64,000 nt of DNA from Betaproteobacteria bacterium (GTDB lineage Bacteria > Pseudomonadota > Gammaproteobacteria > Burkholderiales > Rhodocyclaceae). Under the pieces are notes generated by a model. It worked only from the letters and a program-made list of their open reading frames with translations, had not been told where the DNA came from and searched no databases. A program made the position numbers and the translations under genes. Every line of letters begins with the position of its first letter. Position 1 is the stretch's first letter. Below are positions 24,097 through 31,268 of this stretch, piece by piece. The stretch spans positions 866,501 through 930,500 of the forward strand of contig JADJLT010000001.1 of NCBI GenBank assembly GCA_016709965.1. The letters are read 5' to 3'.

Positions 24097-24531
24097 TCAA
24101 AGGATGACGGTAATTTCCTCGCGGCGGACCAGGTCCTGTTCCATTTGCAGGCCGTCCATATCGAGGGCATCGTGGGCTGCCAGCAGGCCGATTGGGTGCC
24201 CGGCGCGATCGACGACAGGCAAATGACGGAAACCACCTTCATACATCAGATGCAGCGCGTGACCGAACGGCTTGTCCGGGCCGACCGTCCGTGGTTCTTT
24301 GGTCATCACCGAAGCAACCGTGGTCTGCGCTGGATTGCAATCGCCAGCCACCACACGGAAAACGATGTCGCGCTCCGTGCAGATGCCGACCAGATAGTTG
24401 TTTTCGACGACGAGAATGGCGGACGAGTGCCACTCCTTCATGATGATTGCGGCATCACGAACCGAGGTGTTGTGAGTGGCGGTAGGAAAGGCCCGTTGAC
24501 CTATGACTTCGCTAACTAGACGATTTGGCAT
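24097..24531 (-). CDS. CBS-domain pair protein
   Basis: A 144-residue cytoplasmic protein made only of two CBS motifs (about 8-60 and 75-130): VRDAAIIMKEWHSSAILVVE with GICTERDIVFRVV, then GHALHLMYEGGFRHLPVVD with GLLAAHDALD. Such pairs bind adenine nucleotides and report energy state to partners. AGGAG lies seven bases before the ATG at 24531; longer in-frame starts upstream run through the repeat and are not supported. The partner is not evident from the neighbours. Confidence 0.88.
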   Translation of the reverse strand: MPNRLVSEVIGQRAFPTATHNTSVRDAAIIMKEWHSSAILVVENNYLVGICTERDIVFRVVAGDCNPAQTTVASVMTKEPRTVGPDKPFGHALHLMYEGGFRHLPVVDRAGHPIGLLAAHDALDMDGLQMEQDLVRREEITVIL

Positions 24532-24829
24532 GTTTGCTCCTCTTTTCTTGGTTAGGCCGCTTACGACCAAGTAAGTGTGACTGACGACGGCAACTAAAGT
24601 TCTATACAAATTCGCCTGGAATACTGGCTGATAACGGGTGCTGGCGTCAGGAGAGTTACGGACGCCGGGCAGTCGAAACATTTGAAATTCGGGCAATTTT
24701 TCCGGTTGACCGCAGCACCTCCGATTTGCCGGTGATCCCAATCGAGCGGAGCCATTCGGGCAACAAAATGCCCAAATGTCCCGGCGCCCGTCGATAGCCG
24801 GCGCAGCGTCGCGGCACCAACCACCCGGC
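24532..24829. other. Intergenic region with repeat copy 6 and interrupted inverted repeat
   Basis: No gene is seen in these 298 bases. Repeat copy 6 is at 24684-24717. Around it the left segment (CGCCGGG ... ACATTTG ... GGGCA, 24662-24695) matches the reverse complement of 24769-24786 in three blocks, so the copy lies in an interrupted inverted repeat. ATTCGGGCAA also occurs twice (24686-24695 and 24754-24763). Confidence 0.55.
24684..24717 (-). repeat. Dispersed repeat copy 6
   Basis: The core TTTTTCCGGTTGACCG is at 24697-24712 with the distal block GAAATTCGGGC. Intergenic, between the CBS gene and the FAD oxidase gene. Confidence 0.85.
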
Positions 24830-26422
24830 CTAGTGCCGACCGCCCGAATATCGTCCCGGAGCAATGACATTATTCGGATCGAGCGCGGCTTTCAGACGCT
24901 GATGCAATTCGGCCTGCTCCGAGCCCTCATCTGCGCCGATCAGGTCCATGTAATCGACGCCCAGCCGGTACGGCGGCCAGCCGCGGCGCAGGCCGGCGGT
25001 GACGAGGTCGCGGTAGCAAGCTCTGGCCCGGGCGACCTCCGCCGAATTGGCCGGATCGAAGAGCAACGGAATGGTGGCCGACAAAACACGGGGTGAGCGT
25101 GAAGTGACCGCCAGCAGCGAATCGAAACCATGGCGGGCCAGCACTTCACCCATGATTTCGCGGTAACGGCGCACGGCCTGCGGGGTGAATGGCAGCAAGG
25201 GGGCGTACCACAGGATGCCCTGCCCATCCCGCGCCGGATGCGCTGAAAGATCGAGCGGCCGGGGATTTTTTTCCAGCGCGTAGGCAATGCGCAGGAAGGC
25301 GGTGATCGGCACCCCTTCGACGGTACCCAAAGCATTCACCAGCGAACCAAGGTGACGACGCAGGCTGGGGAAGAGCCGACCTGGCAGCATCTTGAACAAA
25401 CGTTGCAGCAGACGAACTTCATGCGTACTGAAGCTCCAGATACGGCAGCCTTTGACGCGGCGCCGAATGTCACGCACGGCGCCCTTGACCGCCTGGCTTG
25501 AGCCATACAGCGTCCCCAGCGCCGTCCAGCTCGATATTTTGCGCCGCGTTGCTTCGCTGCTCAGGTAATCAACGCGCTCGACGCCACGACGCGACGTGGA
25601 GAGTGGCGCATCGGGTTGGGTGGCGAGGATGCGGAAGTCGTTCATCATGATGATGCCGCCAATGCCGGGAATATCTTCGACGATACGATTGAGCGCGGTC
25701 TGGCTGGCCTCGAATCGCTCGTCCGAAGCCCATTCGAAAATGAGAATGCGGCAATCCTCAGGCACGCGCGCCAGTTGCACGGTGGCCTGGGTAACAACAC
25801 CAAAGCTGCCCTGCCGCAACAAGCCGCCCCAGTACGGGCCGGTACCGACGCGCCAGCGTTCAGCCAGGTCACTACAACTCAGATCCTTGTAGGCATGACG
25901 AAATGACTGGCCGTTACCCCAGAAGCCTTCGAGTTCTGAGACTGCTTCAAAATGATCTACGATGGGCGTCAGGCCATAGCCGCCATCCAGCGCGTTGCCA
26001 AGGATATTGCCGTTGGGGCCGACACCGGTGGTTGGCACCAGCAGGCGGGCGCCGGCACGTGCGATGGCCTGCTCCAGATCGTGCTGGCAAACCCCCGGCT
26101 GGATGCGCGCCACGGCGGCTTCGGTGTCGATCTCGATTTGTTTCAGCGGCGACATGTCGACCACGACGCTCCCCGATTTGACCGCTTGCGCCGTGCCATA
26201 ACCAAAGTTGCGGCCGCCACTGATCGGCCACAAGGGCACGCTGTGGGCGTTTGCTGCCGCAATGATGCACGGCACGGCGGAGACCTCGGTCACGCGCAGC
26301 ACACCAGCCGGATAACGCGTGGCGCCACCTGTGTCCGGACGATAAGGTTCAATCTCCTGCGCGCCATCCAGTACTGAAATACCGGGAACATGGCGCAGTG
26401 ATTCATAGAAATTACTCAGCAT
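24830..26422 (-). CDS. FAD-linked oxidase of the vanillyl-alcohol oxidase / p-cresol methylhydroxylase type
   Basis: A 530-residue FAD-binding oxidoreductase. The PP-loop FAD domain covers about 35-250 (PLWPISGGRNFGYG, then VVVDMSPLKQIEIDTEAAVARIQPG, and GPNGNILGNALDGGYG); the substrate cap covers about 260-480; the C-terminus ends DPNNVIAPGRYSGG. This matches the VAO/PCMH family, which oxidises 4-hydroxybenzylic compounds. The histidine or tyrosine of a covalent FAD link could not be assigned. No cytochrome subunit (PchC) is adjacent, so the electron acceptor may be O2 or unknown. AGGAG precedes the ATG; the region upstream is shared with the divergent small ORF. Confidence 0.85.
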   Translation of the reverse strand: MLSNFYESLRHVPGISVLDGAQEIEPYRPDTGGATRYPAGVLRVTEVSAVPCIIAAANAHSVPLWPISGGRNFGYGTAQAVKSGSVVVDMSPLKQIEIDTEAAVARIQPGVCQHDLEQAIARAGARLLVPTTGVGPNGNILGNALDGGYGLTPIVDHFEAVSELEGFWGNGQSFRHAYKDLSCSDLAERWRVGTGPYWGGLLRQGSFGVVTQATVQLARVPEDCRILIFEWASDERFEASQTALNRIVEDIPGIGGIIMMNDFRILATQPDAPLSTSRRGVERVDYLSSEATRRKISSWTALGTLYGSSQAVKGAVRDIRRRVKGCRIWSFSTHEVRLLQRLFKMLPGRLFPSLRRHLGSLVNALGTVEGVPITAFLRIAYALEKNPRPLDLSAHPARDGQGILWYAPLLPFTPQAVRRYREIMGEVLARHGFDSLLAVTSRSPRVLSATIPLLFDPANSAEVARARACYRDLVTAGLRRGWPPYRLGVDYMDLIGADEGSEQAELHQRLKAALDPNNVIAPGRYSGGRH

Positions 26423-26454
26423 GACAAACTCCTGTGGTTTAAAAAGGAGTCGTC

Positions 26455-26523
26455 ATGAAATACGAAAGCAACAATATTTCAACTGTCATTCGAAAATTCC
26501 GGATTCATGGGTTTGCCTGGTGA
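26455..26523 (+). CDS. Candidate 22-residue peptide ORF
   Basis: A strong AAGGAG lies five bases before an ATG at 26455; the frame gives a 22-residue peptide starting MKYESNNIST and ending RKFRIHGFAW, with TGA at 26521. A small hairpin starts at the stop codon. The peptide is basic and aromatic at its end and has no known motif. It might be a leader peptide, a peptide substrate for the ATP-grasp enzyme downstream, or chance. The Shine-Dalgarno is part of an inverted repeat (CTCCT/AGGAG) shared with the divergent oxidase gene. Confidence 0.35.
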   Translation: MKYESNNISTVIRKFRIHGFAW

Positions 26524-26533
26524 AAAATCACCA
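26518..26533. terminator. Small hairpin at the end of the peptide ORF
   Basis: TGGTGA and TCACCA form a 6-bp stem with an AAAA loop, followed by AGTTTTC. It overlaps the stop codon of the peptide ORF, so it could act as an attenuator before the ATP-grasp gene. The stem is short and the T-tract weak. Confidence 0.3.
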
Positions 26534-26630
26534 AGTTTTCTTACCGGGCCGGGAATAATGTCAAATGTGCTAATCTGCACCGGCATTTTCTGATATACCC
26601 CTTGCCCCAACGCTTTCCGAGCTGCACGAC

Positions 26631-27839
26631 ATGACCCATCCCGTTGAAACCGCCTACCTTGGCCTGGCCCCCTTCCTGCGGCTGAACATCGCCGGCAGTG
26701 ATCTCCGTCCCATTGCTCAGGCTCTGCTCGAAAAGGCGGAGCAAGACCAGGAAAATGCGTATCTGTGGATGAATCTTTCCACCGCTTTCTTCTGCATCGG
26801 CCAGCGGGAGCACGGTTTGCTGATCCAGCAACAGGCTTTGTGCATGCAGCGCTCATTCCGGATTGCAGCAGCCACTCAACCTGCCCGCTTTCGACTGTTG
26901 GTCCTGATGGTCGCCGGCGATATTTCGGAAAACACGCCGATTGATTGCCTGCTCGAAGGCAGCGACATTGACCTGCTGTATTACTACGCCACGGCAGATG
27001 CACCGTTGCCTGAGGACATTCCCGAACACGATGCACTGCTGGTCGCCATTTGCGACGCCGAAGCCAATCACCCGGTCCTGAAGGCGCTCACCCCGCTTCT
27101 GGCGCATTGGCCCACGCCGGTCATCAATGCCCCGCAACACATCACCAACACCGGACGCGACAGGGCCAGCGACCTTTTGCAGCACGTAGACGGCCTGCTC
27201 ATGCCACCGACCCGTCAGCTGGATCGTGCAGCGCTGCAAGCGCTTGTTCGGGGCGACTCTCTGATCGACGAGGTATTTGACGGCTGCAAATTCCCCATCA
27301 TCCTGCGGCCGGTCGGCTCGCATGCCGGCCGTGATCTGGACAAAATCGACGACCTTCAGGGAGTCAGCGCGTATCTCACCAGGGTTCCCGAGCCATCCTT
27401 TTTCATATCCCGCTTCATCGACTACAGTGGCACGGACGGACTGTTTCGAAAATTCCGCATCGCCCTGATCACCGGCCAGCCCTTTGCCTGCCACATGGGC
27501 ATCTCGTCGCACTGGATGATTCATTACCTCAATGCCGGGATGTACGACGACGCCAACAAGCGCGCCGAAGAGGCACGCTTCATGGACAGCTTTTCCGAGT
27601 TTGCCGAGCGCCACAAGACGGCGTTGGCGGCGATTTATCAGCGCTCGAAAATGGATTACATCTGTATTGATTGCGCCGAAACGCCAACCGGCGAGCTGCT
27701 GATCTTTGAAATCGACCATGCCATGGTGGTGCACGCCATGGACCCGGAAGACCTCTTTCCCTACAAGCAAATACACATGGGCAAAGTCCGGCTGGCTTTC
27801 GAGGACTTCCTGTTCAGCCTGAATACCGAGGCACGCTGA
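26631..27839 (+). CDS. TPR / ATP-grasp (RimK-like) protein
   Basis: The product has 402 residues. Residues about 20-75 are helical TPR-like repeats (ALLEKAEQDQENAYLWMNLS). The C-terminal half looks like an ATP-grasp ligase: KFPIILRPVGSHAGRDLDKI is the glycine-rich loop, FIDYSGTDGLFRKFRIALI is the central strand pair, and DYICIDCAETPTGELLIFEID supplies Asp/Glu metal ligands. The substrate is unknown; RimK-type members join amino acids to carboxylates. The stop codon touches the start of the SerC-like gene (TGA-ATG), so the pair is translationally coupled and may work on an amino-acid substrate. It has no signal peptide. Confidence 0.75.
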   Translation: MTHPVETAYLGLAPFLRLNIAGSDLRPIAQALLEKAEQDQENAYLWMNLSTAFFCIGQREHGLLIQQQALCMQRSFRIAAATQPARFRLLVLMVAGDISENTPIDCLLEGSDIDLLYYYATADAPLPEDIPEHDALLVAICDAEANHPVLKALTPLLAHWPTPVINAPQHITNTGRDRASDLLQHVDGLLMPPTRQLDRAALQALVRGDSLIDEVFDGCKFPIILRPVGSHAGRDLDKIDDLQGVSAYLTRVPEPSFFISRFIDYSGTDGLFRKFRIALITGQPFACHMGISSHWMIHYLNAGMYDDANKRAEEARFMDSFSEFAERHKTALAAIYQRSKMDYICIDCAETPTGELLIFEIDHAMVVHAMDPEDLFPYKQIHMGKVRLAFEDFLFSLNTEAR

Positions 27840-28952
27840 ATGAGCCAGTCACCAACAAACCGCCTCAATGGGCTGAATTTTTCCGGCGGCCCCGGTGTGC
27901 TGCCGGAAAGCGTACTGCGTCAGGTGCAGGAATCCATCCTGAGCGTGCCGGAGGTGGGGCTGTCCATTCTCGGTATCAGCCATCGCTCAGACTGGTTTGC
28001 CGCAGTGGTCGCCGAACTGGAAACGAACGTCCGCAGCTTGCTCGGGCTCCCTGAAAGCTATCACGTGCTGTTCCTGCAAGGCGGCGCGACGCAGCAATTT
28101 TCGATGTTGCCGATGACCCTGCTGGCCGGCAAGGCGCACCCGGCCGATTACCTGCACACGGGTTACTGGAGCGGCAAGGCGCTGCCCGAAGCGCGGCGCG
28201 AAGGCCCGGTGCGCGTCGTGTGGAGCGGCGAGAGCTGTGCCTTTGGACGCCTACCCACCGACGAAGAACTCGATTTCCACGCCGATGCGCCGTACATCCA
28301 TTACGTCTCGAATGAAACAGTCGAGGGTCTCCAGTTTCACCGGATACTCGGGCGCGATGACGTGCCGCGCATCTGCGACATGTCCTCCGACTTTCTATCC
28401 GCCCCCGGCAACTTCGACCGCTTTTCGATGATCTATGCCCATGCGCAAAAGAACATAGGGCCCGCCGGCGTCACCGTCGTGGTCGTCAAGGATGAACTGC
28501 TCAAGGACGCCCCCGGCGACCTGCCCGGCTTTCTGGATTACCGCACCCAGATCAACGCGCACTCGATCTACAACACGCCGCCCGTATTTTCGATCTACGT
28601 CGTGTTGCTGGTCACCCGCTGGCTGCGCGACGAAATTGGCGGTCTGGCCGCGATGGACGGCATCAACACGCGCAAGGCCGAGACCCTGTATCAGGCGCTG
28701 GATGACAGCAAGGGCTTTTACACGGGGCGAGCGGCCCGCATCGATCGCTCCAAGATGAATGTTTCCTTCAACCTGCCGACGCCGACACTGGACGCAGCGT
28801 TTGCCACCACCGCCCTCGCTGCCGGCTTTTCCGGCCTCGCCGGCCATCGCAGCATCGGCGGCATTCGTGCCTCGCTCTATAACGGCCTGCAGTTACCGGC
28901 CGTCGAAGAACTGGCAAATTTCATGGCGGACTTCAGGACGCGCCACCGGTAA
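27840..28952 (+). CDS. SerC-like phosphoserine aminotransferase paralogue
   Basis: A 370-residue PLP-dependent class V aminotransferase of the SerC family: NFSGGPGVLPESVLRQVQ, LFLQGGATQQFSMLPMTLL and the PLP lysine in HAQKNIGPAGVTVVVV. The length is normal for SerC. The usual housekeeping serC lies in an aromatic/serine cluster (for example with pheA, hisC and aroA), so this copy beside an ATP-grasp gene is probably a second, specialised one. Positions such as SSDFLSAPGNF differ from the usual SSNILSRPIDV, which may alter substrate choice. It ends 24 bp from the convergent deaminase gene. Confidence 0.85.
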   Translation: MSQSPTNRLNGLNFSGGPGVLPESVLRQVQESILSVPEVGLSILGISHRSDWFAAVVAELETNVRSLLGLPESYHVLFLQGGATQQFSMLPMTLLAGKAHPADYLHTGYWSGKALPEARREGPVRVVWSGESCAFGRLPTDEELDFHADAPYIHYVSNETVEGLQFHRILGRDDVPRICDMSSDFLSAPGNFDRFSMIYAHAQKNIGPAGVTVVVVKDELLKDAPGDLPGFLDYRTQINAHSIYNTPPVFSIYVVLLVTRWLRDEIGGLAAMDGINTRKAETLYQALDDSKGFYTGRAARIDRSKMNVSFNLPTPTLDAAFATTALAAGFSGLAGHRSIGGIRASLYNGLQLPAVEELANFMADFRTRHR

Positions 28953-28976
28953 ATCAGCCCGGCGCGGCAACGCTCC

Positions 28977-29561
28977 TCAGGCTTCCCTTGAGTTGTAGAT
29001 GTGGCCGTGACTGGCCAGATAAAAATCAAGGACATCGGCCGCCTGCTGGCGCTCAACGTCAGTCATCACCTCAATGCCTCGCTCCCTGAGCGACGCAGCC
29101 CAATCGCCTGGCTTGGGGCCTTCGTCGAACCCGATTTTTCTGGCATCACTATCCTCAGCCCCAGTGACCACCCGCCGAACCCCCGACCACGGAATGGCGC
29201 CAAAACACATCGCACAAGGCTCGGTGCTTGCAAACAGATCGTGGCTCGGCAATGCCTTGCCGCCTAAATCGTAAGTAGCCAGCTTCTTTTGGGCGATGGT
29301 AATCGCCACCATTTCCGCATGCAGTATCGACAGCCGCTGCGTAGTGACCACATTTACTGCCAGCGAGACCAATGTCCCTGATGCGGACTCGAATACGGCT
29401 GCAGCAAAAGGCCCCCCGGTCTTCTCAACAATATTCTGGCGCGCCGCGGCGATAACGAAAGCCATCCGTTTTGAGAGATCTGTTGTGGCCACATAGGATT
29501 GAGAAAAAGCCTCGATCCATTGCGGTTGAACTATTTCAATGCCATTCGGTTGCTTGAACAT
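28977..29561 (-). CDS. Nucleoside/guanine deaminase-family protein
   Basis: A 194-residue zinc deaminase of the cytidine/deoxycytidylate deaminase superfamily. Zinc ligands and the proton shuttle are in LHAEMVAITIA (HAE) and STEPCAMCFGAIPWSGV (PCxxC). The overall pattern is that of guanine deaminase GuaD or TadA-like nucleobase deaminases, but it is longer at the C-terminus than TadA. The substrate cannot be decided by eye. It is convergent with the SerC-like gene. Confidence 0.85.
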   Translation of the reverse strand: MFKQPNGIEIVQPQWIEAFSQSYVATTDLSKRMAFVIAAARQNIVEKTGGPFAAAVFESASGTLVSLAVNVVTTQRLSILHAEMVAITIAQKKLATYDLGGKALPSHDLFASTEPCAMCFGAIPWSGVRRVVTGAEDSDARKIGFDEGPKPGDWAASLRERGIEVMTDVERQQAADVLDFYLASHGHIYNSREA

Positions 29562-29585
29562 GGATAGGCGCCGTTAAGGGAAGGC

Positions 29586-30149
29586 TTACAAGAAAAAATC
29601 ACGTGTGCTGAAACAAATGCCAAAAAATGCGACCGCGGCCAACAAAAGCAACGAGGTCTTGAAGTATGGATCGCCCTTGGGTCCCGCCAAACGGTCTTGA
29701 TTAAATCGGTCGGTAAGTCTATGCGGCTGATTCACGATCAGCTTGTCCTCGAATGCCTTTGCAATCGCAGCCGACTCATTGATGAAACGGCTGAACATTG
29801 AAATCTTGAGAACATATTGGATCGCCACGACGAACGAAATCACGTAGGAAATCAGCACGATCCAATGGCCAAAGTTTTGAGGATACGGGGCTGGCAATGG
29901 ATGTTCGACAAGATACTTCGATGCGGTAAGAGCGACGCCGATAAAAGTACTGCACAGCGTGAGCCCTGAACTTGCCGATTGCAGACGAAGGCTGTCGGCA
30001 CCCTGCAATGTCGTTCTGACGATCCGGTAATACTCGTGCTCTTCCTTGGTACCTGTGACCAGTTTTTCAGAAAAATCGCTTCCGCAATATCTGCACTTTT
30101 TCGCAGCGTCCAAAATTTCTTCCGCGCAGCTCGGGCAAGGTTTCATCAC
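29586..30149 (-). CDS. Zinc-ribbon membrane protein of unknown function
   Basis: A 187-residue protein. Residues 4-23 are a zinc ribbon (CPSCAEEIL then CRYCGSDF); hydrophobic segments near 70-85, 98-115 and 168-182 make it membrane bound. No catalytic motif is seen. By eye its codons are more A/T-rich than those of its neighbours, so recent transfer is possible. It is read in the same direction as the deaminase gene, 24 bp upstream of it, and could be its operon partner. Confidence 0.65.
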   Translation of the reverse strand: MMKPCPSCAEEILDAAKKCRYCGSDFSEKLVTGTKEEHEYYRIVRTTLQGADSLRLQSASSGLTLCSTFIGVALTASKYLVEHPLPAPYPQNFGHWIVLISYVISFVVAIQYVLKISMFSRFINESAAIAKAFEDKLIVNQPHRLTDRFNQDRLAGPKGDPYFKTSLLLLAAVAFFGICFSTRDFFL

Positions 30150-30367
30150 CCACCATCCTTAAAGCAAAACTTCAATTCAAATAGCAGCGTTCAGAATCTC
30201 ATGTAACAGAATTTCGTTAAGCCTACATGGGGCCAACTCCAATGGCAACGCGCCATCAGCAAGTGGGAAGCATTGTCAAAGAGGCACCCGAGACTTGGGA
30301 GACGGATTGTTTGCCATACGAAGCTTCGCTATGCTTGCGTCCGCGTCGTCGCGCCACAGGAATCACC

Positions 30368-30739
30368 ATGTTTTACATCGTTGAGAGCAGCAAATCATTT
30401 TACGAAGCCACCTTCGATCTGGCGCCTACCATTCAACGCCTTGGCTTTGTCGTTCTGGCTACCCACGATCTCGGCGAGATGCTGCAACGCAGGGATATCG
30501 AGCTCGATGACGATTGCCAGGTCTTCGATATCTGCAACTACCGCTACGTTGAAAAGCTGCTCGCCACTGATATGCGCCTCAGTCTGACGCTGCCCTGGCG
30601 GATTTCGGTATTCACCGAAAATGGCGCCACCAAGATAGGTGTCAGCCGGCCGGACACGACGGGTGAGAATGCGGAACTGGCACGTGTCATGGCGGAGATC
30701 GAGAGCAAACTGGTCATGATCGTGGACGAGGCACGCTAA
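30368..30739 (+). CDS. DUF302 domain protein
   Basis: A 123-residue soluble protein matching DUF302: residues 3-40 (VESSKSFYEATFDLAPTIQR), then ATHDLGEMLQRRDIELDDDC and VFDICNYRYVEKLLATD. DUF302 proteins are widespread but their function is unknown. The ATG at 30368 is preferred (AGGA nine bases upstream); the longer in-frame start at 30227 adds 47 residues unlike the family. It is alone between two minus-strand blocks. Confidence 0.8.
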   Translation: MFYIVESSKSFYEATFDLAPTIQRLGFVVLATHDLGEMLQRRDIELDDDCQVFDICNYRYVEKLLATDMRLSLTLPWRISVFTENGATKIGVSRPDTTGENAELARVMAEIESKLVMIVDEAR

Positions 30740-30809
30740 CCCAAAAATCGTCCCGCGCTAAACAGACACCCTTGTTCCTGCTTAGCGATTACGTGGCTGT
30801 TTGCGTGAT

Positions 30810-31268
30810 TCATTCCAGCGGATCTTCCTTGGGAAGCACCGCGACTTCAAACCAATACTCCCTGAGGCGAGAAATTGCCTCGACAAAGCCCGCCATGCTG
30901 ACGGGCTTCTGAACATAACTATTGGCACCTTCTGCATAACAGCGCTCAATGTCCTGTTCGGCATTTGAGGTCGTGAGAACGATGACCGGTATTTTTCGCC
31001 GCGTCGGGTCTGACTTGAGGACATGCAATACCTCTCGTCCATCAGTCCCTGGCAGGTTGAGGTCGAGCAATATGATGCCGGGGCTTCGCACCGTGTCCAA
31101 GGCAGCAAACTCTCCGCGATGATATAGATAGTCCAGAGCCTGGTCGCCCGTCACACAGCGCTTGATGGGGTTGCGCAGACCAGACTTCTTGAAGGCGCGC
31201 TCCGTTGCAAAGAAATCGTCATCGCTGTCTTCAACGATCAAGATGGTTTGGCTAGGGTTCAGTTGCAT
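30810..31268 (-). CDS. Single-domain response regulator (Rcp1-like)
   Basis: A 152-residue CheY-like receiver: acidic pocket VEDSDDD (13-17), phosphoacceptor Asp69 in ILLDLNLPGTDG, and Lys121 in YVQKPVS. It lacks an output domain and resembles Rcp1-type partners of phytochrome-like kinases. Its ATG overlaps the stop of the sensor kinase gene by one base, so it is almost certainly that kinase's cognate regulator. Confidence 0.9.
   Translation of the reverse strand: MQLNPSQTILIVEDSDDDFFATERAFKKSGLRNPIKRCVTGDQALDYLYHRGEFAALDTVRSPGIILLDLNLPGTDGREVLHVLKSDPTRRKIPVIVLTTSNAEQDIERCYAEGANSYVQKPVSMAGFVEAISRLREYWFEVAVLPKEDPLE

Noticed and set aside
30227..30367. N-terminal extension of the DUF302 gene
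   Set aside because: No Shine-Dalgarno at 30227 and residues unlike DUF302; the ATG at 30368 has a better site.
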